From positions 510,543 to 574,542 of the forward strand of contig NZ_JTDB02000002.1 in assembly GCF_000785435.2 (NCBI RefSeq): a stretch of DNA of 64,000 nt, written 5' to 3'. Under the pieces are notes generated by a model. The model made no database searches. It worked only from the letters and a program-made list of their open reading frames with translations, and was not told where the DNA came from. The DNA comes from Paraburkholderia sacchari (GTDB taxonomy: Bacteria; Pseudomonadota; Gammaproteobacteria; Burkholderiales; Burkholderiaceae). Both the position numbers and the translations under genes were made by a program. Below are positions 19,001 to 27,642 of the stretch, piece after piece; the stretch's first letter is position 1; the number at the start of each line of letters is the position of its first letter.

Positions 19001-20608
19001 ATGAAAACAATCAAGCGAGCCCTACAGGGCGTGCTGGCGTGCAGCGGACTCCTCGTCGCCGGCTCGGCACTCGCTGTCGGAGACAGTCCGGGCGGCCCCG
19101 CCGTCAATGAGATCAATTTCCAGCCGCCCGTCACGCGCATCGCAGAAGAGCTTTATAACCTGCACATGATGATGCTGCTGTTATGCACCGTGATTTTTGT
19201 CGGTGTATTCGGCGTCATGTTCTATTCGATGTACGTACACCGTAAATCGAAAGGCCATAAGGCTGCGCATTTCCACGAAAGCACGACCGTCGAAATTATC
19301 TGGACGATCGTGCCGTTCGTCATCGTCGTGCTGATGGCGCTGCCGGCCACCAAGGCCGTCGTGGCCATGAAGGACACGACCAACGCCGACGTCACCGTCA
19401 AAGTCACCGGCTACCAGTGGAAGTGGGGTTACGACTACGTGAAGGGGCCGGGCGAGGGCATCAGCTTCATCTCGACGCTCACGACGCCGCGCTCGCAAGT
19501 GAACGGCCAGGCGCCGATCAGCGACACGTATCTGCAGGAAGTCGATAACCCGCTCGTCGTGCCGGTCAACAAGAAGATCCGCATCATCACGACCGCCAAC
19601 GATGTCGTGCACTCGTGGTACGTGCCCGCGTTCGGCGTGAAGCAGGACGCCATTCCGGGCTTCGTGCGCGACACCTGGTTCAAGGCCGAGAAGGTGGGTA
19701 CCTTCCGCGGCTTCTGTACCGAGTTGTGCGGCAAGGAACACGCGTTCATGCCGGTCGTGGTCGAGGTGCTGTCTGACGAGGACTATGCAAAGTGGGTGGA
19801 TACGCAAAAGGCGAAGATGGCTGCCGCCAGCGACGATCCCAACAAGACCTACACGATGGCTGAGCTCAAGGAGCGCGGCGAGAAAGTCTACGCAGCGAAC
19901 TGCGCCGCCTGCCACCAGGCAAGCGGCAAGGGCGCAGGCGTGTTCCCGGCGCTCGACGGCAGCAAGATCGCCAACGGCCCGATCGCCGGTCACGTGAACA
20001 TCGTCCTGCACGGCAAGGCTGCGATGCCGCCGTGGGCGCCTACGCTGAACGACGTCGAGATCGCCTCGGTGATCACGTTCGAGCGCAACGCATGGGGCAA
20101 CCACATGGGCGACATGCTGCAACCGCGCCAGGTCGCCGACGCACGCAACGGCAAGATGCCCGAAGGCGGCGCGCAAGCGGCAACGGAAGCCGCGCCGGCA
20201 GCACAAGCCAGCGGCGCGGAACAGGCAGGCGCAGCCAGCGGCGCCGAGCAGGCTTCGGGCGCAGCGCAGAGCAATGCAGCGGCCAACGCAGCGGCGCTCC
20301 CGGCCAGCATCTATTTCGAAGTCGGCAAGAGCACGCTGCCGGCCGACGCGAAAGACGCAATCCAGGCCGCGGCCGACTACGCGAAGGCGCATCCGGACGC
20401 GAAGTTCACGCTCTCGGGTTTCACCGACGCGAGCGGCAAGGCCGACGCCAACGCGGAACTCGCCAAGCATCGCGCGCAGGCTGTGCGCGACGCGCTGAAG
20501 GCGGCGGGTATCGCCGAAGATCACATCATCCTCAAGAAGCCGGAGACGGTTACCGGCGGCGCCGACGCGAAGGAAGCGCGGCGCGTGGAAATCAGCCCGG
20601 CAGCCTGA
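19001..20608 (+). CDS. coxB: Cytochrome c oxidase subunit II, fused to cytochrome c and OmpA-like domains
   Basis: 535-residue subunit II of aa3 oxidase with four parts: signal peptide (about 1-25), two membrane helices, the CuA domain with Cys239, Glu241, Cys243, His247 and Met250 (CTELCGKEHAFM), a class I cytochrome c with CAACH at residues 301-305 and AMPPW ligand context, an Ala/Gln/Ser-rich linker (about 400-433), and a C-terminal OmpA-like peptidoglycan-binding domain from residue 435 (ASIYFEVGKSTLPADAK). The OmpA domain is absent from ordinary CoxB. Start 19001 is favoured by AAGGA at 18992; ATGs at 18977 and 18986 are in frame. First cox gene of the cluster. Confidence 0.93.
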   Translation: MKTIKRALQGVLACSGLLVAGSALAVGDSPGGPAVNEINFQPPVTRIAEELYNLHMMMLLLCTVIFVGVFGVMFYSMYVHRKSKGHKAAHFHESTTVEIIWTIVPFVIVVLMALPATKAVVAMKDTTNADVTVKVTGYQWKWGYDYVKGPGEGISFISTLTTPRSQVNGQAPISDTYLQEVDNPLVVPVNKKIRIITTANDVVHSWYVPAFGVKQDAIPGFVRDTWFKAEKVGTFRGFCTELCGKEHAFMPVVVEVLSDEDYAKWVDTQKAKMAAASDDPNKTYTMAELKERGEKVYAANCAACHQASGKGAGVFPALDGSKIANGPIAGHVNIVLHGKAAMPPWAPTLNDVEIASVITFERNAWGNHMGDMLQPRQVADARNGKMPEGGAQAATEAAPAAQASGAEQAGAASGAEQASGAAQSNAAANAAALPASIYFEVGKSTLPADAKDAIQAAADYAKAHPDAKFTLSGFTDASGKADANAELAKHRAQAVRDALKAAGIAEDHIILKKPETVTGGADAKEARRVEISPAA

Positions 20609-20738
20609 GCGGCGGCTGATCGGCGCCGGCGCGCGAGAAGCAGCAAAGAGGCGCGCACCGGGCCGCGAAAAGAACAGTCAGCCGCATAGGCCAACACAGT
20701 TGTAAGAGACGCAAAGCAATTCGCTTCAGGAGAGAGTC

Positions 20739-22349
20739 ATGTCTAGCATCGGACACGATGTAGCGGGCCACGGTCATGTGCACGGGGACCACGCCCACGA
20801 GACGCCCCACGGGTGGCGACGCTGGCTGTTCGCCACTAACCACAAGGACATCGGAACGCTGTATCTGCTTTTTTCGTTCGTGATGTTCCTGTCGGGCGGT
20901 GTGATGGCTCTGGCCATCCGTGCCGAGCTGTTCGAGCCGGGTCTGCAGATCATGCGCCCCGAGTTCTTCAACCAGCTCACCACGATGCACGGCCTCATCA
21001 TGGTGTTCGGCGCGATCATGCCGGCATTCGTGGGCTTCGCGAACTGGATGGTGCCGCTGCAGATCGGCGCATCGGACATGGCGTTCGCGCGCATGAACAA
21101 CTTCAGCTTCTGGCTGCTGCCGGCTGCCGCCGTGCTGCTCGTCGGGTCGTTCTTCACGCCGGGCGGCGCAACCGCCGCGGGCTGGACGCTCTACGCGCCG
21201 CTTTCCACGCAGATGGGCCCGGGCATGGACTTCGCGATTTTCGCGGTGCACATCATGGGCGCGTCGTCGATCATGGGCGGCATCAACATCGTCGTGACGA
21301 TCCTGAACATGCGCGCACCGGGCATGACGCTCATGAAGATGCCGATGTTCGCGTGGACGTGGCTGATCACCGCTTACCTGCTGATCGCAGTGATGCCGGT
21401 GCTCGCGGGTGCGATCACGATGCTGCTGTTCGACCGTCACTTCGGCACGAGCTTCTTTAATGCAGCGGGCGGCGGCGACCCGGTCATGTACCAGCACATC
21501 TTCTGGTTCTTCGGCCACCCCGAGGTCTACATCATGATCTTGCCGGCGTTCGGGATCGTGTCGCAGGTGATTCCGGCGTTCTCGCGCAAGCCGCTGTTCG
21601 GCTATAGCTCGATGGTGTACGCCACGGCGTCGATCGCGATTCTCTCGTTCATGGTCTGGGCGCACCATATGTTCGCGACTGGCATGCCGGTCACGGGCCA
21701 GCTGTTCTTCATGTACGCGACCATGCTGATCGCCGTGCCGACGGGCGTGAAGGTGTTCAACTGGGTGGCCACGATGTGGCGCGGCGCGCTGTCGTTCGAA
21801 ACGCCGATGCTGTTCGCCGTGGGCTTCCTGATCGTGTTCACGTTCGGTGGCCTCTCGGGTCTGATGCTCGCCATGGCGCCGCTCGACATTCAGTATCACG
21901 GAACCTATTTCGTCGTTGCGCACTTCCATTACGTGCTGGTGGCGGGTTCGCTGTTCGCGCTGTTCGCGGGGTGGTACTACTGGGCGCCGAAGTGGACCGG
22001 CTGGATGTACAACGAGATGCGCGGCAAGATCCACTTCTGGTGCTCGCTGATCTTCTTCAACCTCGCGTTCCTGCCGATGCACTTCGTCGGCCTCGCCGGG
22101 ATGCCGCGTCGCTACGCTGACTATCCGGCCCAGTTCACCGACTGGAACCAGGTGATCACGATTGGCGCGTTCGGCTTCGGCCTCTCTCAGGTGTACTTCC
22201 TGTTCTTCGTGGCGCTGCCGGCATACCGTGGCGGCGGCGAGCTGGAAAAGGCTTCGGACAAACCGTGGGATGGCGCGACCGGCCTCGAGTGGACCGTGCC
22301 GAGCCCGGCTCCGTTCCACACCTTCGAAAATCCGCCGACGGTCGAATAA
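20739..22349 (+). CDS. ctaD: Cytochrome c oxidase subunit I
   Basis: 536-residue heme-copper oxidase subunit I, the catalytic and proton-pumping subunit, with twelve predicted membrane helices. Heme a and a3/CuB ligands are visible: MHGLIMVFGAIMP, WFFGHPEVYIMILPAFG (His-Tyr cross-link site), WAHHMF and VVAHFHYVLVAGS. The N-terminus is His-rich before helix 1 (HDVAGHGHVHGDHAHE). A strong Shine-Dalgarno (CAGGAGAGAG) precedes the ATG. It lies 130 nt after coxB. Confidence 0.97.
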   Translation: MSSIGHDVAGHGHVHGDHAHETPHGWRRWLFATNHKDIGTLYLLFSFVMFLSGGVMALAIRAELFEPGLQIMRPEFFNQLTTMHGLIMVFGAIMPAFVGFANWMVPLQIGASDMAFARMNNFSFWLLPAAAVLLVGSFFTPGGATAAGWTLYAPLSTQMGPGMDFAIFAVHIMGASSIMGGINIVVTILNMRAPGMTLMKMPMFAWTWLITAYLLIAVMPVLAGAITMLLFDRHFGTSFFNAAGGGDPVMYQHIFWFFGHPEVYIMILPAFGIVSQVIPAFSRKPLFGYSSMVYATASIAILSFMVWAHHMFATGMPVTGQLFFMYATMLIAVPTGVKVFNWVATMWRGALSFETPMLFAVGFLIVFTFGGLSGLMLAMAPLDIQYHGTYFVVAHFHYVLVAGSLFALFAGWYYWAPKWTGWMYNEMRGKIHFWCSLIFFNLAFLPMHFVGLAGMPRRYADYPAQFTDWNQVITIGAFGFGLSQVYFLFFVALPAYRGGGELEKASDKPWDGATGLEWTVPSPAPFHTFENPPTVE

Positions 22350-22434
22350 ACCATCGGTCCAGGGCGTCTGGCCGCCGTGCGCGGCCGGACGCGAAACATC
22401 CCGCAGCAACTTCGCAACTCCGCAACACAAGCGC

Positions 22435-22575
22435 ATGACCCGGAATCCACAAAAAAGACGTACGCCCGAACAGATCCGCTCGGGCAACCTGCGGCTCGGC
22501 CTGATTTTGCTGGCTGTCGTCGGCGTCTTTTTTCTGGGTGCCGTTCTGAATCAGGTGTATTTCGGCGCTCACTAA
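22435..22575 (+). CDS. Cytochrome oxidase small assembly protein (46 aa)
   Basis: A 46-residue ORF between ctaD and ctaG: MTRNPQKRRTPEQIRSGNLR, one membrane helix (about 21-38), ending VYFGAH. It corresponds to a short family annotated as cytochrome oxidase small assembly protein in Burkholderiales. There is no strong ribosome-binding site. Function unproven; position in the operon and the single helix suggest a role in oxidase assembly. Confidence 0.75.
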   Translation: MTRNPQKRRTPEQIRSGNLRLGLILLAVVGVFFLGAVLNQVYFGAH

Positions 22576-22647
22576 GGCCAAAACACCAAGAGAGAAGTGA
22601 GGCGCTTCGCATCGCGTTGAGCGCTGGTGTTCGTACGAGGAAGTTCG

Positions 22648-23241
22648 ATGTCCACGCCGAAGGTTTCAGATCGCACTGGCAGTGACCGCGGGTTCAACCG
22701 CTCGATGCTCATCAAGCTCGTGGTGGTCGCGTTCCTGATGTTTGGTTTTGGTTTTGCGCTCATCCCGATGTATCGCGCGATTTGCCAGATCACCGGCATC
22801 AACAATCTCGTGCAGCGCGACGCCACCGCGCGCGAGGCGCGCAACACGCAGGTCGACATGACGCGCACGATTTCGGTCGAGTTCGATGCGAACGCGCGCG
22901 GGCTGCTGGGTTTCAAGCCGGAACAGACGAGCCTCGAGGTGCATCCGGGCGAAGTCATGACGGTGATGTACGACATTTCGAATAACGAAGGGCGCACGAT
23001 CGACGCGCAGGCGATTCCGAGCTACGCACCGAAGCAGGCGACGGAATACTTTCGCAAGATCGAATGCTTCTGCTTCACGCAGCAGACGTTGAAGGCGAAC
23101 GAGACGAAGCGTATGCCGGTGGTGTTCGTGATCGATCCGAAACTGCCGAAGGACGTGAAGACGATCACGCTGTCGTACACGTTTTTCGAACTGAACAAGC
23201 CCGCAGTGCCGCAGCCGCCGAAGCAGTCGGCTGGCGCGTGA
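22648..23241 (+). CDS. ctaG: Cytochrome c oxidase assembly protein CtaG (Cox11)
   Basis: 197-residue Cox11-type copper chaperone, which inserts CuB into subunit I. One N-terminal membrane helix (about 22-42) and a periplasmic beta-sandwich with the copper-binding CFCFTQQ and the family end KTITLSYTFF are present. The ATG at 22648 follows GAGGAAG; an in-frame ATG at 22627 adds seven residues. Situated between the 46-aa gene and DUF2970. Confidence 0.95.
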   Translation: MSTPKVSDRTGSDRGFNRSMLIKLVVVAFLMFGFGFALIPMYRAICQITGINNLVQRDATAREARNTQVDMTRTISVEFDANARGLLGFKPEQTSLEVHPGEVMTVMYDISNNEGRTIDAQAIPSYAPKQATEYFRKIECFCFTQQTLKANETKRMPVVFVIDPKLPKDVKTITLSYTFFELNKPAVPQPPKQSAGA

Positions 23242-23275
23242 GATAAGCGAGGCGTGAGCCCACGGGACGACGCGC

Positions 23276-23533
23276 ATGAACGGCAACGATAGAAAGGATG
23301 AACGCGGCGGCACCAACCAGGGGGCCGGTGCGACAAAGCAGAAGAAGAGCGGCGTGCTGCAACTGGCGAAAGCTGTGGGGTGGTCGTTCTTCGGCATACG
23401 CAGGCGCGCCGACCTCGAATCGGACGCGGCGCAGTTGCACCCGCTGGCGCTGATTGCGGCGGGGATCATCGGCGCGGCGGTTTTCATCGTCGTGTTGCTG
23501 TTGATCGTGCACGCGGTGGTGGGCCAGGCGTAG
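23276..23533 (+). CDS. DUF2970 small membrane protein
   Basis: 85-residue protein with a charged cytoplasmic N-terminus (MNGNDRKDERGGTNQGAG), the DUF2970 core LQLAKAVGWSFFGIRRRADLE, and one C-terminal membrane helix (residues about 57-82). Function unknown; the family recurs between ctaG and ctaE in betaproteobacterial cox clusters. Confidence 0.85.
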   Translation: MNGNDRKDERGGTNQGAGATKQKKSGVLQLAKAVGWSFFGIRRRADLESDAAQLHPLALIAAGIIGAAVFIVVLLLIVHAVVGQA

Positions 23534-23660
23534 CGCGGAGCGGCGTGCGCAACGCGTGCGCTGGCGCTGGAAGGCGAATACGAATAACGAAGACAGACCG
23601 CCGGCAACAGTCGGCAAAAGCCGGCACTGTCCGGAGCAACTGGAAATTGGAGAAACAGGC

Positions 23661-24518
23661 ATGAGCGGCCAAAACGATAGCCCGTACTACTTCGTACCGC
23701 ACCCGTCGCGGCATCCGATCAGCGCATCCATTGGTCTTCTGATCATGCTCGGCTCGCTCGGGTCGTGGATCAACGGCGAGTCGTGGGGGCCGATCGGCGT
23801 GGCCGCCGGTTTGCTGTGGGTGCTCTTCACGCTGTGGCACTGGTTCGGCGACGCCATCGCCGAGTCGGAAGGCGGCATGTATGGCAAGCGTGTCGACAAG
23901 TCGTATCGCTGGAGCATGAGCTGGTTCATCTTCTCCGAAGTGATGTTCTTTGGCGCATTCTTCGGCGCGCTCTTCTACGCACGCCAGATTGCCCTGCACC
24001 AGCTCGGCAGCCTCGACTACAAGCTGATCTGGCCGGACTTCACGGCGGTGTGGCCGAACAACGGCCCGGCGGCGCTCGTCTCGCACTTCCGTTCGATGAC
24101 GCCGTGGCCGGTGCCGACCATCAACACGGCGCTGCTGCTGTCCTCGGGCGCGACGCTCACGGTTTCACACCACGCGCTGCGCGACGATCACCGCAACAAG
24201 GCCATCGCGTGGCTCGGAGCGACGATCGCGCTGGGCCTGTGCTTCCTGTGCCTGCAGGTATTCGAGTACGTTCACGCATACAACGAACTGAATCTCACGC
24301 TCGCTTCGGGCATCTACGGTTCGACGTTCTTCCTGCTCACGGGCTTCCACGGCTTTCACGTGTTCCTCGGCGGCACGATGCTCGCGGTGGTGCTGGTCCG
24401 CTTGATTCGCGGCCACTTCACGGCTGAACACCACTTCGCATTCGAAGGCGCCGCGTGGTACTGGCACTTCGTGGACGTGGTCTGGCTCGGCCTCTACGTC
24501 GTCGTGTACTGGCTGTAA
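23661..24518 (+). CDS. ctaE: Cytochrome c oxidase subunit III
   Basis: 285-residue subunit III with seven predicted membrane helices. Family landmarks: PYYFVPHPSRHPISAS, the FSEVMFFGAFFGALFYAR segment, FEYVHAYNELNLTLASGIYG, LTGFHGFHVFLGG and the C-terminal WYWHFVDVVWLGLYVVVYW. Start at 23661 follows GGAGAAACAGGC. The plus-strand transcript ends at the bidirectional terminator 24544-24586, which separates subunits from assembly genes. Confidence 0.96.
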   Translation: MSGQNDSPYYFVPHPSRHPISASIGLLIMLGSLGSWINGESWGPIGVAAGLLWVLFTLWHWFGDAIAESEGGMYGKRVDKSYRWSMSWFIFSEVMFFGAFFGALFYARQIALHQLGSLDYKLIWPDFTAVWPNNGPAALVSHFRSMTPWPVPTINTALLLSSGATLTVSHHALRDDHRNKAIAWLGATIALGLCFLCLQVFEYVHAYNELNLTLASGIYGSTFFLLTGFHGFHVFLGGTMLAVVLVRLIRGHFTAEHHFAFEGAAWYWHFVDVVWLGLYVVVYWL

Positions 24519-24543
24519 CGCGCACGCTGCGGGCGTAATAAAA

Positions 24544-24586
24544 CAAGGCGCCGCTCCGACAATGTCGGCGCGGCGCCTTGGCTTTT
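24544..24586. terminator. Bidirectional intrinsic terminator (ctaE / small membrane gene)
   Basis: Outer stem CAAGGCGCCG (24544-24553) with CGGCGCCTTG (24571-24580), plus an inner stem CCGAC/GTCGG. T-rich on both sides (GGCTTTT on plus; TTTTATT on minus), so it can end transcription from both convergent genes. Confidence 0.85.
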
Positions 24587-24637
24587 GCAGGACCGGATGA
24601 AGCGGGAAGCCGCCCGGAGGCCGGGCGTGGTGTAGGC

Positions 24638-24847
24638 TCAGCGGCCGTACGGGATTCCGGTGGACTGGATCCAGCCCATCCAGTGCGCGAAGAGAATGAA
24701 GAGGAAGAGCGAGATGGATAGACCGACGCGCGTCGCGAGCGACCACACCATTCGCTTGCTGCGGCCGCGGTCGTGCATCATGAAGTAAAGCGCCGAGATC
24801 ATGCTTGCGATGATCAGCACGAATGCAATGGGGACAAGTATGTGCAT
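24638..24847 (-). CDS. Twin-transmembrane small protein (DUF2909-like)
   Basis: 69-residue protein: MHILVPIAFVLIIASMISAL, a cytoplasmic HDRGRSKRMVWSLATRVG hairpin, and a second helix ending in GWIQSTGIPYGR. It matches the twin transmembrane protein family found within aa3 oxidase gene clusters of betaproteobacteria, and here is the only minus-strand gene in the cluster. Start taken as the ATG at 24847 from the family N-terminus; an in-frame ATG at 24868 adds seven residues. Function unknown. Confidence 0.8.
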   Translation of the reverse strand: MHILVPIAFVLIIASMISALYFMMHDRGRSKRMVWSLATRVGLSISLFLFILFAHWMGWIQSTGIPYGR

Positions 24848-24952
24848 GAAGTTCACTGAAGTTGGCATGCCTGAAAACGCCTGTCTCATTATCGCACCGG
24901 GCCCCGGGGGGCAGGGTTCGGCCATTCGAATGCACTGCATTGGACGTGCCCG

Positions 24953-25711
24953 ATGAAGATCCGTCTCGTTCCCGCGCTGCTCATCCTGCTCGTGATGGCC
25001 GTGACCATCCGGCTCGGCTTCTGGCAACGCGATCGCGCCCATCAGAAGGAAGCGCTGCAGGCGCAGATCACGCGCTACGAGGACGCGAGCCCTCAGAGCG
25101 TGGGCGCCGCGCCCATCGCGCTGAAGGACATCGAGTTTCATCGGGTGCGCGCAAAGGGCACGTTCATGCCCGAGCGCGTGGTGTATCTCGACAATCGTCC
25201 GTATAACGACCAGCCAGGCTTTTACGTGGTGATGCCGCTTAAACTGGAGGGCGGTGGCTACGTGCTCGTGAATCGTGGCTGGCTGCCGCGCAACATCCAG
25301 GATCGCGAGCGGATCGCGCCTTATCTGACCCCCGCGGAGCCGGTCGAAGTGGTGGGCATTGCGCGCGCCGACGCCTCGCGTGCCTTCGAACTGGGGGCGG
25401 GCGGCTCTGCAGCGCAAAAGAAGATACGGCAGAATCTCGGCGTCGCCTCCTATGCGGCGGAAACCGGACTGCCGTTGCAGCCCTTCGTGATCCAGCAGAC
25501 GGGCGCTGTGCCGGCCTTGAAGGACGGCCTCGTGCGCGACTGGCCCGTGCCGGCCACCGATGTCGAACGCAACTACGGTTACATGCTCCAGTGGTGGGGT
25601 ATGGCGGCCGCAGCGCTCGGATTCGGCCTTTACGCGGCTCGCCGGGCTGCGGCAAAAGAGCGCAGCAAGGGACATGGCGCGGAGCCGGCTCACAGCACGA
25701 AGGACGCCTGA
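24953..25711 (+). CDS. SURF1 family cytochrome oxidase assembly protein
   Basis: 252-residue SURF1 (Shy1) protein needed for heme a insertion into subunit I. Two membrane helices frame the periplasmic domain: one at the N-terminus (LVPALLILLVMAVTIRLGFWQ) and one near the C-terminus (YMLQWWGMAAAALGFGLYAA). The family signatures LDNRPYNDQPGFYVVMPL, VLVNRGWLPR and NYGYMLQWW are intact. It starts the second transcription block of the oxidase cluster. Confidence 0.93.
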   Translation: MKIRLVPALLILLVMAVTIRLGFWQRDRAHQKEALQAQITRYEDASPQSVGAAPIALKDIEFHRVRAKGTFMPERVVYLDNRPYNDQPGFYVVMPLKLEGGGYVLVNRGWLPRNIQDRERIAPYLTPAEPVEVVGIARADASRAFELGAGGSAAQKKIRQNLGVASYAAETGLPLQPFVIQQTGAVPALKDGLVRDWPVPATDVERNYGYMLQWWGMAAAALGFGLYAARRAAAKERSKGHGAEPAHSTKDA

Positions 25712-25801
25712 CGATTCGTCGGGCGATGTTCGTCGCGCGGCGATTTGCCGCGTCATAGCAGCACATGAATAACTGGAAGCGACAGAAAAGAGGTTCAAGC
25801 A

Positions 25802-26485
25802 GTGTCGACGCATTCTCCCGATTCATCCCAGGTTTCGCGCAACACATCGCAGCCCAAGGGCGCCCAGCAGAAGGGCGCATCGCCGAACGGGGCTCAAAAG
25901 AAAGGCTCGTGGCAGCGCGGCCGCTGGATGTTGCTGCTGATCGCGCTGATCTGCGGCGCGCCTATCGCGATCTCATATTTCACCTACTACGTGATCAAGC
26001 CGAAGGGTGGTTCGACGAGCTACGGCACGCTGATCGAGCCGCAACGCACGATTCCGCCCTCGCTGATGGTGACCGGCGACGATGGCCGCGCAGTGCCGCT
26101 TGACTCGCTGAAGGGCCACTGGCTGATGATTTCGGCGGACGGCGGCGCGTGCGGGGAGTCCTGCGCGCAGAAGCTCTACTTCATGCGCCAGGTGCGCGCG
26201 ACGCAAGGTGCGGAGCGCGAGCGCGTCGTCACGGTCTGGCTGCGCACCGATGACGCCGCGGTGCCGACCGTGGTGAAGACCGCTTATCCGGACACGCGCA
26301 TGCTGCGCGCCGATTCGGCTTCGGTGGCCGAGTGGCTGCCTGCAACCGACAAGACGAAGGACACCGATCACATCTACCTGGTCGACCCGAACGGCAATCT
26401 GATGATGCGTTTCCCGGAGCAGCCTGACCCGTCGAAGATCAAACAGGATGTGACCAAACTCCTCAAGTGGTCGCGTATCGGTTAA
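25802..26485 (+). CDS. Membrane-anchored SCO-like protein of the cox cluster
   Basis: 227-residue protein: low-complexity Gln/Gly/Lys N-terminus, one membrane helix (about 43-62), then a periplasmic domain of thioredoxin-like layout. A CxxxC pair (GACGESCAQKLYFMRQ) sits where SCO proteins carry CxxxCP, followed by VVTVWLRTDD and DHIYLVDPNGNLMMRF, equivalent to the SCO histidine and beta strand. It is likely a copper- or thiol-handling assembly factor. The GTG at 25802 is preceded by GAGG. Exact function unproven. Confidence 0.75.
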   Translation: MSTHSPDSSQVSRNTSQPKGAQQKGASPNGAQKKGSWQRGRWMLLLIALICGAPIAISYFTYYVIKPKGGSTSYGTLIEPQRTIPPSLMVTGDDGRAVPLDSLKGHWLMISADGGACGESCAQKLYFMRQVRATQGAERERVVTVWLRTDDAAVPTVVKTAYPDTRMLRADSASVAEWLPATDKTKDTDHIYLVDPNGNLMMRFPEQPDPSKIKQDVTKLLKWSRIG

Positions 26486-26523
26486 GGTGCGCAGCGCGAG
26501 TCTGACAGAGAAGAGTACGAGAG

Positions 26524-27633
26524 ATGTTTATCCTTGAGCTGGGCCTGATTGGCCTGTGCATCGCGTTGCTGCCACTGTCGTGGGTCTGGGTGAAGGCCGA
26601 CGACGACAGGTTCCGCAAGCTCGTGTGGCTCACGACCTTCATGACGCTCGACCTCGTGATGTTCGGCGGCTTCACGCGCCTAACCGACTCGGGCCTCGGC
26701 TGTCCTGACTGGCCCGGCTGCTACGGCACCTCATCGCCGTTCATCGCGCATGCGCAGATCGCGGCCGCGCACCTCGCCATGCCCAGCGGCCCCGTGAGCA
26801 TGACCAAGGCGTGGATCGAAATGATCCACCGCTACTTCGCGATGGCCATCGGCGTCCTGATCATCGCTCAGACGGCAATCGCCTGGCGTGCGCGCATCAA
26901 GCGGCTGCCGCTGCACGTCTCGCCGTGGTGGCCTACGGCGCTGCTCGGCCTGATCGTCGTGCAAGGCGCGTTCGGCGCATGGACCGTGACGATGAAGCTG
27001 CAACCCATCATCGTCACCACGCATCTCTTGCTCGGTCTCATGCTGCTTGGCGCGCTCGCGTGGCTCGCCGCGCGCATGACGCCGCTGCCCGCGTACGAGC
27101 CCAACGCCGCGCGCTGGCGCGTGGCCGCGCTGGTGGCGCTCGTGCTGCTCGTCGTGCAAATCGCGCTGGGCGGCTGGGTGAGCACGAACTACGCGGTGCT
27201 CGCGTGCACGGACTTCCCGACCTGCAACGGCGCATGGGTCCCGCCGATGGACTTCCATCACGGCTTCCATCTCTGGCGCGCGCTCGGAATGGACGGCAAC
27301 GGCGACGTGATCACCCAGGACGCGCTGGTGGCGATCCACTGGACGCATCGCACCTTCGCGTTCATCGTGGTCGCTTATCTGGTATGGTTCGCCCTCAAGT
27401 TGCGGCGTTACGCTTCGCTGCGACGCCCCGCCAACTGGATTGTGATCGTGATCGCGATCCAGTTTCTGACCGGGCTATCCAACATCGTGCTGCAGTGGCC
27501 GCTGCCCGTGGCAGTGGCGCACAACGGTGGCGCGGCGATCCTGCTGCTTCTGGTCGTCGTGCTAAACTTTCGAATTGCTTGTAGCCGCCCCGGCCGCGCC
27601 GTTCTCCCTGCGCGCGACACCGCTGCGGTGTGA
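26524..27633 (+). CDS. ctaA: Heme A synthase (CtaA/Cox15)
   Basis: 369-residue, eight-helix membrane protein that oxidises the C8 methyl of heme O to form heme A. Landmarks: FGGFTRLTDSGLGCPDWPGCYG at the first periplasmic loop, EMIHRYFAM (heme-ligand His), VTTHLLLG, and the second-half counterpart DFPTCNGAW and IHWTHRTFAF. Start at 26524. ctaB follows with a 9-nt gap, so heme O and heme A synthesis genes are adjacent and likely co-translated. Confidence 0.95.
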   Translation: MFILELGLIGLCIALLPLSWVWVKADDDRFRKLVWLTTFMTLDLVMFGGFTRLTDSGLGCPDWPGCYGTSSPFIAHAQIAAAHLAMPSGPVSMTKAWIEMIHRYFAMAIGVLIIAQTAIAWRARIKRLPLHVSPWWPTALLGLIVVQGAFGAWTVTMKLQPIIVTTHLLLGLMLLGALAWLAARMTPLPAYEPNAARWRVAALVALVLLVVQIALGGWVSTNYAVLACTDFPTCNGAWVPPMDFHHGFHLWRALGMDGNGDVITQDALVAIHWTHRTFAFIVVAYLVWFALKLRRYASLRRPANWIVIVIAIQFLTGLSNIVLQWPLPVAVAHNGGAAILLLLVVVLNFRIACSRPGRAVLPARDTAAV

Positions 27634-27642
27634 TCCCGCCCT

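Noticed and set aside
20592..22487. 631-codon minus-strand frame opposite ctaD
   Set aside because: Shadow of subunit I; low-complexity Arg/His/Glu composition.
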